This document shows positions 29,618 to 39,577 of a stretch of DNA of 64,000 nucleotides, in pieces. The DNA comes from JAODBQ01 sp047602055. Its GTDB lineage: Bacteria > Actinomycetota > Acidimicrobiia > Acidimicrobiales > Ilumatobacteraceae. Under the pieces are notes generated by a model. It was not told the DNA's origin and made no database searches. It saw only the letters and a program-made list of their open reading frames with translations. The stretch covers positions 2,356,001 through 2,420,000 of the forward strand of contig JASGIG010000001.1 in the NCBI GenBank assembly GCA_047602055.1, written 5' to 3'. Made by a program: the position numbers and the translations under genes. Position 1 is the first letter of the stretch. Each line of letters opens with the position of its first letter.

Positions 29618-30496
29618 TTATGCTGCTTGATTATACTGTGTTTCCCACTCGATTGGTGGGATATAGCCGAGACTTCCGTGAAGTCTTTTCCGTGTTATAC
29701 CAGTTGATCCAGCGGAAGATCGTTCTGCGGGCGTCGGCGCGGGTCGCGAACACTCGTCCTTGGACGCATTCACGTTTCAGCGATTCCCAGAATGACTCGG
29801 CGACGGCGTTGTCCCAGCACACCCCGGTCCGTCCGACCGAGGGGCGCAGCCTGTTGTCGGCGCAGAACGAGAGGTAGTCGTTCGACGTGTACTGCGACCC
29901 ACGATCCGCGTGCGCGATCACCCCGCTCACGCCGCCTCTGGCAGCGACGGCCATCGACAGGGCGTCGGTGACGAGCTCGGTGCGCATGTGGTCGGCCATC
30001 GAGTAGCCGACCAGCCGCCGGCTGCCCAGATCGAGGACCGACGCCAGGTAGAGCCAGCCCTCGCCGGTGGCGATGTAGGTGATGTCCTGGCACCACGCCC
30101 GGTCCGGGGCGCCGGGCGCGAAGCCGCGCTCGACGAGGTCCGGGATCACGTAGCCGTCCGGCCCGGGAACGTGGTCTGGCAGCGTCGCCGCCGGAACCTG
30201 CCCGCCATCCCATGGCGGCGCATCAGCCGACGCACCCGCTTGTGGTTGACCGCGAGACCGGCGCGGCGCAGCTCGCGCAGCATCCGCGGGACGCCGTAGT
30301 TGCCGTCGGAGGCGTCGAAGATCTCGGCCATCAACGAGACGAGCTCGGCCTCGGCGACCTGACGGTCCGTCGGTGCGCCAGCCTCACGTGTGCGCCAGTC
30401 GTAGAACCCCGACGTGGACACGCCAGCCGCCTCGCACGCCGCGGTGACCGGGAACCCGGCTGCCTTCTGGTCGTCGACGCAGCGATAGCGAGTCAC
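29618..30496 (-). pseudogene. IS3-family transposase OrfB with two frameshifts
   Basis: Residues 1-110 (FPVTAACEAAGVSTSGFYDW ... GNYGVPRMLRELRRAGLAVNHKRVRRLMRRHGMAGRF) are in one frame. Near 30160 a lost base shifts to DRAWCQDITYIATGEGWLYLA, ADRGSQYTS and CWDNAVAESFWESLK, the rve DDE core. Near 29685 a run of four A (TTTT on the plus strand) carries one base too many. With three A the reading becomes WYNTERLHGSLGYIPPIEWETQY, the expected C-terminus. The homopolymer location points to sequencing error. Confidence 0.85.
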
Positions 30497-30801
30497 AGCA
30501 TCAACTCCTTCACCCAGAAGGCCATCGATCGTTTGAGCAGATCACGCTCCATCCGCAACTGCGTGACCTCACCGCGCAACTCCGCCAACTCGACGCGTTC
30601 GTCGGCGTTCAACTCGGTCCCCTGGGCGCGTTCACGGCGCGCCTTCGCGACCCAGTTCCCCAACGTGCCCTCGTTCACCAAGAGCGAACGAGCAACATCC
30701 GCGATCGAACGCTGCTCATCGAGCACCATCGCAACCGCGTCCCGCTGGAACTCAGGCGGATACTTCGCCGGACGACCCGGCGACCGCTTCTTGTTGGACA
30801 T
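30493..30801 (-). CDS. IS3-family transposase OrfA
   Basis: A 102-aa helix-turn-helix protein (YPPEFQRDAVAMVLDEQRSIADVARSLLVNEGTLGNWVAKARRE). A leucine-zipper-like C-terminus follows (ERVELAELRGEVTQLRMERDLLKRSMAFW). It overlaps the OrfB start by 4 nt, the standard IS3 arrangement. It appears intact. Confidence 0.88.
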   Translation of the reverse strand: MSNKKRSPGRPAKYPPEFQRDAVAMVLDEQRSIADVARSLLVNEGTLGNWVAKARRERAQGTELNADERVELAELRGEVTQLRMERDLLKRSMAFWVKELML

Positions 30802-30908
30802 GGACTTCCTCCTATACGAGGTGTCCGCCCAACGGGGGGATGGTCAGTGGATGCTGGGGTTTGGTGGCGGCTAGTGCCAGTGTCGCTCGCGGTAGGTTTG
30901 CCTTGTTG

Positions 30909-33575
30909 ATGTTCGCGCAGGTGCGTCGGGCCGGGTTGGGTGGCGCGGCGGTGGTTGCTGCGTCGGCGTTGATCGCGGTGGGTGTCGCTGGCGGTCCGCT
31001 GTTCGTGTCGGCGACGGCGTCGGAGGCGTTGCAGCGGGGCTTGGCGGCGACGTGCGGTGGTGACGTTGGTCTGACGGTTGCTTTGCCGGACAGTGCGGTC
31101 GTCGGAGGCGACTCGGCTCTATTGAACGAGCTGGATCGGCTGGGTTCGACGGTGCCGCATGCGTCGGCGCCGACGGTGACTCGCGGGGTGTACTCGACGT
31201 ACACCGTTGATGAGTCCTCGGCGGCGTCGCAGCGGGTGTTGCTGGTGGCTCGAGACGGTCAGCTCGATCATGTCGATGTCGTCGATGGAGTCGGCTCGCT
31301 CGGTTCTGGGGACGTGCTTGTCCCGGTTGGCGAGGGCCGCCACGTCGGTGCTTCGACGGGGAGCCGTCTGTTGGCGACCGCACCGCCGGAGTTGCCGGCG
31401 GGTGGGCCGGCTGTGCGGAGCGAGGCGCCGTCGGCCGATGGGGGGTACGACGTGACGTTCGTTGACGGGTCGTCGGAGCACGTGCCAGCGACACCGCTGG
31501 CGTTGACCACGGTTGGGGTATTCCGGGACATCCCGATCGAACCCGAGCCGAGCTTCTGGTGTGGCCTGCGTTCGCAGCTTCGCCCGGATCGTGACGATCA
31601 GTGGCCGCCGGCGATGATGTTGGTCGACCCGGCGACGCTCGCCCGCTTCGGTAGCCAGGTGACGACAACGTGGGAGCTGGGTCCAGACCGCGAGACGTTG
31701 ACGGTGCACGAGGCCAGGGCGTTAGCAGCCGGGTATGGACGGGTGGAGGCTGGCTACAACACGGCATTGTCGGCGGCAGGTGCTGGTTATGCCCAGTTGC
31801 GTCCGAGTCGGTCTGATGCGCCGCAGCTGACCCGGTTGATCGTGCAGGCAGAGCAAGTTGGCGTGGTCGTTGCTCGGACGGTGGCTCCGATCCGTTGGGC
31901 CGGCGTCGCAGCGGGTGTGCTGCTGCTGAGTGGTGGCGCGGTGCTGTTGGCCCGGCAGCGTCGGCGTGAGTTGCACTTGCGGTTGTTGCGCGGCGAATCG
32001 CCGTGGTCGCTGGCAGCGCGTCTGGGCGCCGGTGTGGTGGCGCCGGTGGTTGCGGGGACGGTGCTCGGCGGTGCTCTGGCGTTCGCCGCGGTCATGACGC
32101 TGGGACCGACCTCTGAGCTGGAACCGGGGCCGGTGCGCGCAGCGTGGGTGTCGGCGGCGATCGGGGCGGTGCTTGGCGTCGTGATTGTCGGTGCCGTTGG
32201 CGCGGTCAGCGCATCGTCGACGGTCGACACCGTTCGCCGCAGACGCCTGCGCTGGTTTCCGTGGGAACTGATCGTTGTGGGGGCCGCGGTGGCTTCGTTC
32301 TTGCGGTTGGAACGCTCCGGTGGTGTGCGGCTGGTCGGTGAACGCGCGACGGGTGGTGATCTTCTTGCTCAAGCGTTCGCGCTCGCTGCTGTGTTGGCGG
32401 TGATCGCGGTGGCCTCCCGTCCGATGGTGTGGTTGGCGCGACGCAGCCGCCAGTGGGGTCGCCGGTTGCCGTTGCCGGTGGTCACAGGGTTGCGGCGCGT
32501 CGGCGCGGAACCCGTCGTCAGCGTCGTGGTTGCCACAGCGACGGCGCTCGCGATCGGAGCGTTCACGATCGCCACCGCGATGACCGCGAGCGCCCAGCAG
32601 TTGCTTGCCGATAAGGCGGCGGTGTTCGTCGGAAGCGACGAGGCCGTTTCGGTCGCGGCAGGCACGACCGCCGTCCCGGGCGGGCTGCGCGGCACCGTCG
32701 TGCGTCAGGTGGACGTCCGCGACAGCAACGGTGGCCGGGTCACCGTGCTCGGCGTCGACCCGGCCACGTTCGCCACCGCGGTCCGCTGGCGTGCCGACGC
32801 AGCCGATGTCACGCTCGAAGTGCTTCTCGCCGAACTCGCGCGTTCGTCGCCCGACGAGGTGATCCCGGCGATCGTGGTCGGCTCGGCCGACCCGACCACG
32901 TTGACGACATTGACGGGGCAGTCCTTCGCCGTCGACCGGGTCGCCTCGGTGCGTTGGTTCCCCGGAGAACACAACGGGAGCACCCTCGTCGTCGTGGACC
33001 GTGGCCGGCTGGTCGATAAGGCCGTGCCGGGCACGGAACAGGTTTGGTTGCGAGACCCGCCGGCGGACGCTGTCGATCAGCTGCGCGTGGCCGGGTTCAC
33101 GGTGCGTTCGACGCAACGAATCGATGAGGTGTTCGACGTCATCGGTTTCCTCGCTGTGCGCTGGTCGTATTCGGCGCTCGCCGCGTTCGGTGTCGTCATC
33201 GGCATCGTCGTCGTCGTCGCTCAACTCCTTGTGCTCGACGCTCGCCGACGATCACGCCAAGCCAACGACATCCTCACACGACCCATGGGTCGCAGCACGT
33301 TCGGCCTTGCCGCAGGGATCTTCACCGAGCTGGCCATCCCGTTCCTTGCTGGCGCCGTGCTCGGCATCACGACCGCGGTCGGCGTCCTCCGCGTCGCCGT
33401 CGCCAAGCTCGACACCGTGCGTGACTTGCCCCCACCAGCACGAGTCATCATCGACACACCAACAACCATCACCGCCGTCGGGGTCGGCCTCGTCGCGGTC
33501 GTTGCGATCACCTGCGTCGGCGTGTTCAGTGTCCGGCGTGCCGACCCGATGGAGCTGATGCGCAGTGGCACCTGA
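30909..33575 (+). CDS. FtsX/MacB-type ABC transporter permease
   Basis: About 888 aa from the ATG at 30909. The frame extends back into the IS3 end, and GTG 30864 is another possible start, so the native 5' end may have been altered by the insertion. It has an N-terminal TM helix, a large extracytoplasmic domain (residues about 40-330) and a first FtsX-like TM cluster. A second extracytoplasmic stretch and a C-terminal TM trio ending VGVFSVRRADPMELMRSGT, a classic FtsX tail, complete it. The duplicated layout fits exporters of peptides, lipids or lipoproteins. The start of the first ATPase gene overlaps its 3' end. Confidence 0.8.
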   Translation: MFAQVRRAGLGGAAVVAASALIAVGVAGGPLFVSATASEALQRGLAATCGGDVGLTVALPDSAVVGGDSALLNELDRLGSTVPHASAPTVTRGVYSTYTVDESSAASQRVLLVARDGQLDHVDVVDGVGSLGSGDVLVPVGEGRHVGASTGSRLLATAPPELPAGGPAVRSEAPSADGGYDVTFVDGSSEHVPATPLALTTVGVFRDIPIEPEPSFWCGLRSQLRPDRDDQWPPAMMLVDPATLARFGSQVTTTWELGPDRETLTVHEARALAAGYGRVEAGYNTALSAAGAGYAQLRPSRSDAPQLTRLIVQAEQVGVVVARTVAPIRWAGVAAGVLLLSGGAVLLARQRRRELHLRLLRGESPWSLAARLGAGVVAPVVAGTVLGGALAFAAVMTLGPTSELEPGPVRAAWVSAAIGAVLGVVIVGAVGAVSASSTVDTVRRRRLRWFPWELIVVGAAVASFLRLERSGGVRLVGERATGGDLLAQAFALAAVLAVIAVASRPMVWLARRSRQWGRRLPLPVVTGLRRVGAEPVVSVVVATATALAIGAFTIATAMTASAQQLLADKAAVFVGSDEAVSVAAGTTAVPGGLRGTVVRQVDVRDSNGGRVTVLGVDPATFATAVRWRADAADVTLEVLLAELARSSPDEVIPAIVVGSADPTTLTTLTGQSFAVDRVASVRWFPGEHNGSTLVVVDRGRLVDKAVPGTEQVWLRDPPADAVDQLRVAGFTVRSTQRIDEVFDVIGFLAVRWSYSALAAFGVVIGIVVVVAQLLVLDARRRSRQANDILTRPMGRSTFGLAAGIFTELAIPFLAGAVLGITTAVGVLRVAVAKLDTVRDLPPPARVIIDTPTTITAVGVGLVAVVAITCVGVFSVRRADPMELMRSGT

Positions 33576-34263
33576 CACCGAGCCGCACGCTCTTCCCGTC
33601 GTGGAGATGCGCCACATCACTCGAGCGTTCCGATCACCCGGTGGTGAAGTCGTCGCGCTCAACGACATCAACCTCACCGTCAAGCCCGCCAGCTTCACCG
33701 CGCTCGCCGGGCCATCCGGCAGCGGCAAATCGACGCTGCTCGCCATCGCCGGCTGCGTCGACCGCGCCGACCACGGCGAAGTGCTCATCAACCAGATCGA
33801 CGTGCAACGACTACGGCGAAGCGAGCGCCGCGCGCTCCGGCGACGCTCACTCGGGCTCGTGCTGCCCACCCCCGCCGACAACCTCTTGGACACACTCGAC
33901 ACCATCGAAAACCTTCGATGGGCCGCCGAGCTGCGCGGCGTCGACCTCGACGACGACGCCATCGGCGACCTCCTCGACCGCGTCGGGCTCTCCGGCCCCG
34001 CTCACAAGCAGACCTGGCAACTCTCCGGCGGCGAGCAGCAGCGTCTCGCCGTCGCCGTCGCGCTCGTCGGACCACCCACCCTGGTCCTCGCCGACGAACC
34101 CACCGCGTCACTCGACCCGCACGCGGCAGCAGCCGTCGTCCACGCCCTCCGCACCGCACCCGGCGCCAACACGACACTCCTCGTCGCCAGCCACGACGCC
34201 AACGTGATCGATCTCGCCGACACGGTCATTCACCTCTACCACGGAAAGGTCATCGATCAGTGA
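33565..34263 (+). CDS. ABC transporter ATP-binding protein (LolD/MacB-like)
   Basis: A 232-aa ATPase from the GTG at 33565 inside the permease 3' end. Walker A is AGPSGSGKSTLL, signature WQLSGGEQQRLAVAVAL, Walker B LVLADEPTASLD, and H-loop VASHD. It matches the ATPases that pair with FtsX-type permeases. The stop overlaps the start of a second ATPase gene, so the exporter probably uses a heterodimeric ATPase. Confidence 0.88.
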   Translation: MAPDTEPHALPVVEMRHITRAFRSPGGEVVALNDINLTVKPASFTALAGPSGSGKSTLLAIAGCVDRADHGEVLINQIDVQRLRRSERRALRRRSLGLVLPTPADNLLDTLDTIENLRWAAELRGVDLDDDAIGDLLDRVGLSGPAHKQTWQLSGGEQQRLAVAVALVGPPTLVLADEPTASLDPHAAAAVVHALRTAPGANTTLLVASHDANVIDLADTVIHLYHGKVIDQ

Positions 34264-34928
34264 CCGGCGAACTACTCGTGTCCATCGACAACGTCACCAA
34301 ACACTGGGACGCCACCAGCGGCCTCGCCACCACTAGCCTCCAACTCCACGCCGGCGAATTCGTCGCCCTCCAAGGCCGATCCGGCAGCGGCAAGAGCACA
34401 CTGCTCGCGTTCCTCGCCGGATGGTGCAACCCCGACAGCGGAACCATCAACCGCCACGGCACCTGGGCCGACCAAGACCGATGGCGACGCTGGAACGCCA
34501 CAGCAATCGCCCCCCAAACTCTCACGCTCGCCGACGAACTCTCCGTCGCGGAGAACCTCGAACACGTCCTACGCCTCGCCGGAATCCGCCAACGACAACT
34601 CGGCCCACGTGTCACCGAACTGCTCGAAAGCTTCGATCTCACCGAACAAGCTCGACGTCTCCCCGCCGAGATCTCACTCGGCCAACAACAACGCACCGCC
34701 ATCGCCCGAGCCGCCATCGTCCGACCGCAACTGCTCCTCGCTGACGAACCCACCTGCCATCAAGACCCCGAACACGCCGCAACAGTGATCACCGTCCTCT
34801 CACACCTCACCACGAGCGGCACCTGCGTGCTCACCACCAGCCACGACCCCACCATCGCCGACGCAGCCACCCGAACAATCTCACTCGACCACCCCGAGCC
34901 GACCAAGTCGTGCCGGTTGTCCACATAG
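34260..34928 (+). CDS. Second ABC transporter ATP-binding protein
   Basis: A 222-aa ATPase from the GTG at 34260, overlapping the previous stop. Walker A is LQGRSGSGKSTLL, Walker B LLLADEPTCHQD, H-loop TTSHD. The signature is degenerate: AEISLGQQQRTAIARA instead of LSGGQ, and the D-loop SALD is CHQD. One composite ATP site may thus be weak. The C-terminus runs into IS remnant sequence, so the last residues (KSCRLST) may not be original. Confidence 0.82.
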   Translation: MTGELLVSIDNVTKHWDATSGLATTSLQLHAGEFVALQGRSGSGKSTLLAFLAGWCNPDSGTINRHGTWADQDRWRRWNATAIAPQTLTLADELSVAENLEHVLRLAGIRQRQLGPRVTELLESFDLTEQARRLPAEISLGQQQRTAIARAAIVRPQLLLADEPTCHQDPEHAATVITVLSHLTTSGTCVLTTSHDPTIADAATRTISLDHPEPTKSCRLST

Positions 34929-35262
34929 CTGGGTGCCCTGCTGTCCTTGCGGTCGCCGCCGCCAGGTCGCCATATCGATGGCATCAGCGACGAGTTCGGC
35001 GCGCATGTGATCAGCGATCGACCAGCCCACGACCCGACGACTCCAGGCGTCGGTCACGACGGCAAGGTCGACCCAGCCCTCACTGGTCCGGTGCTGGGTG
35101 TAGAGGTCCCAGTTCCGCAAGCAGCTATCGGAGATCCCGAGATCAGCAGCGATCTGCGCGACCGGCTTCTCCCGCAGCCGCGCCAGCTCCACGGCACGCT
35201 GACGCACTCCGGAGCGTGAGAACGAGGCATCGGGACTCCTTCCGAGACGAGCCATCGCTCAC
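34929..35262 (-). pseudogene. IS3-family transposase remnant with internal deletion
   Basis: A minus-strand reading joins an OrfA N-terminus (SRSGVRQRAVELARLREKPVAQIAADLGISDSCLRNW) directly to a piece of OrfB (DLYTQHRTSEGWVDLAVVTDAWSRRVVGWSIADHMRAELV). Most of both proteins is missing. Similarity to the IS3 element at 29589 is at protein level only. It abuts the end of the second ATPase gene. Confidence 0.7.
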
Positions 35263-35569
35263 CTCACGTCCGCCGACCGGGGGTCACTCCAGGGCATCTC
35301 GACGCACTGGTGGCGGAAGAACTTCCAGTACTCCCGCTCGGCAAGAGGGCCACGGTGTTGGCAGGGTGGTCATGGCGGCGGATGTCCTGGTGAGGGGCAC
35401 GATGCCTGGGACACGTCTGACCGCTGCGGGTCGACGTGCGCTGAACCGAGCCCTGTGACCGTCGGGCTTTCGCGGTGGGATGCTCCTCGACGAGTACGAG
35501 CCAGATCAGGCGCATCAACGACCGGCATCGTTCTGGTGCTGCGATGGTGATTGCCTATACTGCCCACTC
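35263..35569. other. Non-coding stretch before the lipoprotein gene
   Basis: About 300 bp following the IS remnant. No gene is evident. A TATACT hexamer at 35556-35561, about 9 bp before the ATG, could be the -10 box of a leaderless or short-leader promoter for the lipoprotein. Confidence 0.3.
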
Positions 35570-36007
35570 ATGATGAGCCGGCAAGGGTTCACATCCACCG
35601 GTCTTCGTCGATCCCCGCAGCTGTACCTGTTGTTCGTCGGCGTTCTTGGGATCGGCTTCACTGCCTGCGGTAAGCCTTTGTCTAGTCACTTCAGCTCGTG
35701 TGAATTTTCATCCCCGACTACGGACCCCATTTATGGCAATGCGCTACTAACCGGCGGGGGTTCGTTGCAGGTCGCGGGACTAGTCATTGGCGACGTACCG
35801 GTTGTGAGCGGATCGAACCCGACAAAGATCGTATGGAGAGTTACGGGCTCCGGACCTCTTTCGATTCAAGTGACCTCACCAGTTGGGGCGGACGTGCCGC
35901 TGAGTTTCGGCCCCGAACCCCATTCGTCGAGCAGCTTTCGTGAGCCGGGCGACGAGTACGGGATAGGAGTCGTTTTTCGATACCAGGTTGTTGGTCTATT
36001 AAGCTAA
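35570..36007 (+). CDS. Small putative lipoprotein of unknown function
   Basis: A 145-aa protein from the ATG at 35570 (a second ATG follows at once). A signal peptide (RRSPQLYLLFVGVLGIGFTACGK) ends in the lipobox FTAC, so the mature protein would start at a lipidated cysteine on the outer face of the membrane. The mature part has one more cysteine and beta-rich sequence (GGGSLQVAGLVIGDVPVV...KIVWRVTGSGPLSIQVTSP). Codon use is less GC-biased than core genes, consistent with acquisition. No family is recognised. Confidence 0.6.
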   Translation: MMSRQGFTSTGLRRSPQLYLLFVGVLGIGFTACGKPLSSHFSSCEFSSPTTDPIYGNALLTGGGSLQVAGLVIGDVPVVSGSNPTKIVWRVTGSGPLSIQVTSPVGADVPLSFGPEPHSSSSFREPGDEYGIGVVFRYQVVGLLS

Positions 36008-37418
36008 GTCGTCTCGACGGCGAAAGTACCGTGCGTCTTGACGTCAAGTGATCAGAACGCTCATTCGTCATGTCGCGGGCTGAGATCAGCGTATCGCCCC
36101 TTTGCGGGAGATGACCGAAGCTACCTCATTTTACCTCTGAGAGAACCGCGTGCAGTAATATCGCCGATGTGATCGATAGTCGCGGCCGAGTTCGCCCCCT
36201 GTCCGGCATTTCTTGAGTCGACATCGGGGCCAATCCAACATGCGCGGCGTCGGCGACACGGGATTTCGCAAGCGCGGCGTAATACTGCGCAAGTACGTCA
36301 ATGTCCATCGCTCGCTAGACCTAGGGTTTCTCGCGGATATGGCGGCGCCATCTGCGCTGCCGCATGAGAGATGCGACGACGGCTGGGCACGCCTGACGGA
36401 GCGCCGCGCGCCCGTCGAATAGCTGGATCCTTGCGCAGTGCCACGATTGCGAGTGGAGACAGAGACGTCGCCTCGCGTTCGCTGCGCAGGTCCGTGTTGG
36501 CTGGGTCCTAACCCCTCGGCGCAACGAAGGGTTACAGGACGATCGCGATCATTCCGGCCGTGATGGCGGCCCGAAGAAATTCATCGCTGTCGCCATAGAC
36601 GCCTGCGGAGGATGTTGAGCACCAAGACCAACCTCCGAGTGTCGGACAGTCGGACTTGGTCCCGGCCCCTGCGGAATTCCCGCAAGCGATATCACCGCGG
36701 GTGACGATCTGGCGGAACAGGTGGCCGATGTCGAGCGCCTCGAGACCGGCGCTCGACAGCCCACGGGCGGAGCAGCCGACCCCGAGCCGCTAGCAAGATG
36801 CGGAAATTCTCCGATCGGGCCCGCAGAGAGCTGCGAAACGCCGGCTGGTAGGAGTCATCCCGGACCGATCGAGGGCCTCAGACGGCCGCCGAGCGGCTGG
36901 GAGATTTGGCGCACGTTCGCCGAACCTAGCCTTTCCGCGTCCTACTAGCAGGGCGTCCGTGAGCTGCTGATCGGCAAGTTGCTTCCGAAAGCGTGCTGCC
37001 AAGCGACGCCGCCCAGGCGGATCGCATCTGAGTTCGACGGTCGGTCGGTTCGAGTCTGTCACAGCACCGGCGCACATGCTCGGCGGGCTGCGCGGTGGCG
37101 AGTCGGCGCTGGATACCGACCTAGATCAGGGGCGACGGACTCTCACCGGTTGGTCGCGCTAGACCGCAACGGCCGTGGGCGGGAACTGCACGGCTTTCGA
37201 CGCCGTCCCTAGAGGACCCCCGAAGTCATGCGACAACAACTGTACATAAGCGCCCAGACCTTCGACGCCCGCCTCCAAGCACGCAGCGCGACGCTGTGTG
37301 AACCGGTCGGGGACGACTCGGGCATGCCTGCCAACGGGCGCTCGCCCGCCACCGCTGGCGACGGCCAACTGCAGGCATCTGTTGCGGTCGCAACCGATCT
37401 GTAACTGCCTACCTCGGG
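36008..37418. other. 1.4 kb without a convincing gene
   Basis: Only short, overlapping frames with mixed codon use occur. A fragment at 36798-36848 (MRKFSDRARRELRNAGW) resembles the opening of SUKH-3-type immunity proteins, but the frame stops at once. A 58-codon frame at 37228-37404 has no recognisable features. The stretch looks like decayed DNA between mobile elements. Confidence 0.4.
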
Positions 37419-38938
37419 TGAGGCGTTTCTGACTTTGCCGCGGAGAACGGGTTGGAAATGATCCAACTCATGGGGTTTCCTCGGGGTTCGGGTGGTTGTG
37501 CCGGCGGTGGTGTTCGAGCCGTTCTTGTCGGGCTCGTTGGAGGCCTTGCCGGCGGGCCTCACGGATGGCTTGTCCTCGGCCGTAGTGCTCGTCGTCGGGG
37601 GTGACGTAGCCGATCGCTTCGTGCAGTCTCACGCTGTTGTACTCGATCCGCACACGGGCCAGCTCGACCTCGAGCACGACAGGATCGACGATGTCTTCGA
37701 GGTGGGGCCACTCGCCCTTGATGTGCCCGAAGAAGCTCTCGATCCAGGCCTGGTCCGTCGGGGTGTGGGGCCGCCCGCGATGCTGCGCGATGGCCAGCAG
37801 CGTCATGAACGCCCGGGTGTCGCGCGAGGCCATCGGCGGGCCGTTGTCGGACACGGCGAGCAGGATCGGCCGGTTCGGGTTATCGACGGCCAGGTCGAGA
37901 CGCGCGTCGGTGAGCAAGTCGAGCAGTCCTTCGGCCTCGACGGCGTGCTCGAAGATCACTTGCACTTGGGTGGCGGTCTCCTCGACAGACACGAGCGTGT
38001 CGATCCACCGTCGGCTGACCATGTCGACGATCGCGAACACGACCCGCCTGGCGCGGCTGAAGTGGGTGGCGTCGTAGATCCAGATCCGGTTCGGTTCCCA
38101 CACCAGCCACTCCGGCCACGGCTTCTTCTCGCTGCGGGTCCGCGGCGGCAGCTGAGGCACCACGAGCCCGTGAGCGGCCAGGACACGCCGGAACGTCGAC
38201 GGGGCGACCCACACCAGACCCTCGTAGGAGCCGCGGTGGGCGAGCTTGCGGTGCGACCGGTCGATGGGCCCCCACCGCTCGACGATCTCCAGGATCGCGT
38301 CGATCTCGGCGGGCAGGATCCCATGCGCCGGATGGCCTCCGGGCGCCCGGTCGGCGAGCGTGCCGACATCGCGGCGGCGGGCCCGCCAGCGGTGGACACG
38401 GTCGTCGGACACCTGCCACAACGAGCACACCCAGCTGTGGGCGAACCCGCCGGCGACAGCGTCGTCGACAGTCTTGAGGACCAGCTCCTTGACATCGGCG
38501 GGGACTCTCGCCGGGAGCGCGCCGGTCAGCCCCAACCGGACTTTCCCCGGATCACCGCCAACTCGATCGCTTGCGCCTTGATCGCCTCGGTCAACGCCGC
38601 GATCTCGGTCCGCGCCGCGTCGAGCTCCCAGTTCCGTTCCTTGACCGGCCGGCCAGGCTGGCGGGCCAGCGCAGCCAACGCCGCGTCCTTGACGGTGCGC
38701 CGGATCCCGATCACGGTCGACACGTCGACCTGCCACTTGCCGCGCCGCGTCGGCCTGGGAGATCTCGCCCGCGGTCACCTGCAAGAAGATCTCCCACTTC
38801 GTCTCCGCCGACAACCTCTTCGGCTGCCTCCGCGTCCTCGCCTCGGTCATCAACTGCTCCTCTCAACGTGATCGAGGAGACAACCAGCCTTGGGTCATTT
38901 CGCGATCCATCCTCCGCGGCGAAGTCAGACGCAAACCA
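37419..38938 (-). mobile_element. IS3-type element, copy 2 (1520 bp)
   Basis: Nearly identical to copies 1 and 3. It is flanked by a 4-bp direct repeat CGGG (37415-37418 and 38939-38942), the target duplication expected of an IS3 element that inserted by itself. It lies just upstream of the MauE-like gene and bounds the lanthipeptide region on the left. Confidence 0.92.
37468..38853 (-). CDS. IS3-type transposase, copy 2, frame altered by one extra base
   Basis: A 461-aa frame with the same catalytic domain as copy 1 (WIYDATHF, VSDNGPPMA, WIESFFGHIKGEWP). Near 38740 this copy reads CTTGCCGCGCC where copies 1 and 3 read CTTGCGCGCC. The extra C throws OrfA out of frame after residue about 38 (ADAARQVAGRR), destroying most of its helix-turn-helix. 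The position differs from the extra base in copy 1. The native form is probably OrfA plus frameshifted OrfB as in copy 3. Confidence 0.85.
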   Translation of the reverse strand: MMTEARTRRQPKRLSAETKWEIFLQVTAGEISQADAARQVAGRRVDRDRDPAHRQGRGVGCAGPPAWPAGQGTELGARRGADRDRGVDRGDQGASDRVGGDPGKVRLGLTGALPARVPADVKELVLKTVDDAVAGGFAHSWVCSLWQVSDDRVHRWRARRRDVGTLADRAPGGHPAHGILPAEIDAILEIVERWGPIDRSHRKLAHRGSYEGLVWVAPSTFRRVLAAHGLVVPQLPPRTRSEKKPWPEWLVWEPNRIWIYDATHFSRARRVVFAIVDMVSRRWIDTLVSVEETATQVQVIFEHAVEAEGLLDLLTDARLDLAVDNPNRPILLAVSDNGPPMASRDTRAFMTLLAIAQHRGRPHTPTDQAWIESFFGHIKGEWPHLEDIVDPVVLEVELARVRIEYNSVRLHEAIGYVTPDDEHYGRGQAIREARRQGLQRARQERLEHHRRHNHPNPEETP

Positions 38939-39052
38939 CGGGCGCAACCGGCTTGGCATAGCGCGCCGAGCTTCTGCAGCGGGACGACGGACCATCTCGG
39001 TCTCCTGATGCTGTATCATGCCCCGCGTGTACCAACACGAGGGGGGTGCGCA

Positions 39053-39577
39053 ATGGGTTCTTGGCTCTTGGCGTTGCTGGTCGGGGTGGTCGCGTGGACC
39101 GGCCTAGTCAAGGTGGCCCACCCGGCGCCGATCCCGGTGCCCGGTCGCGCCCGCGTTAGTGGCCTTTGGCTCTCGCGTCTGATTGGGTTTGCAGAGATCG
39201 TCTTTTCACTAGCTTTCATCCTAGCTCCAGATCAACGCGTAGTAGCCATCGGAGCCGTTACGCTCGGAGTTGCCATTGTGGGATCGACAATCTTGATGTG
39301 GCGTGATTCCCGCGACTGTGGCTGCTTTGGCACAGCGGGGCCCGCACTCGCACTTCCACGATCGTGGCGAATCGCTCTCGGGCTGGGTCTCGCCATATCC
39401 GGAACTCTTCCGCAATCGAACGACCGAGGCGCTCTGGTCTCGTTGTTTGGCCTTTCGCTCCTCGCCGTCTCGGCTGTGTTATTTCTGCGGCTGGAGCGCG
39501 CGTCCCCCGGCAATCAGGATGACGCGGGTTTGCTTCCAGTGAAATCATTGGTAGAAGTCTTAGAGCGTGTCCGATGA
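39053..39577 (+). CDS. MauE-like (DoxX-fold) redox-associated membrane protein
   Basis: A 174-aa protein from the ATG at 39053, preceded by a G-rich Shine-Dalgarno (GAGGGGGG). About four TM helices are visible, and the C-x-C-F-G motif typical of MauE lies at residues 89-93 (RDCGCFG). MauE works with MauD in maturing the disulfide-rich methylamine dehydrogenase light chain. The stop overlaps the next start (ATGA). First gene of a tightly packed operon on the accessory island. Confidence 0.78.
   Translation: MGSWLLALLVGVVAWTGLVKVAHPAPIPVPGRARVSGLWLSRLIGFAEIVFSLAFILAPDQRVVAIGAVTLGVAIVGSTILMWRDSRDCGCFGTAGPALALPRSWRIALGLGLAISGTLPQSNDRGALVSLFGLSLLAVSAVLFLRLERASPGNQDDAGLLPVKSLVEVLERVR

Larger units (their letters stand above)
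29589..30846 (-). mobile_element. Second, distinct IS3-family element (1258 bp)
   Basis: Terminal inverted repeats are TGGCCATCTCCCCGTTGGCC at the left and its near reverse complement ending GGGGGGATGGTCA at the right. The 3-bp target duplication GTG is visible (29586-29588 and 30847-30849). It encodes OrfA and a broken OrfB. It is inserted just outside IS copy 1 and directly upstream of the ABC permease gene. Confidence 0.88.

Noticed and set aside
36798..36848. Short peptide MRKFSDRARRELRNAGW resembling a SUKH-3 immunity protein start
   Set aside because: The frame ends after 17 codons and downstream similarity is weak; kept only as a note in the gap entry.
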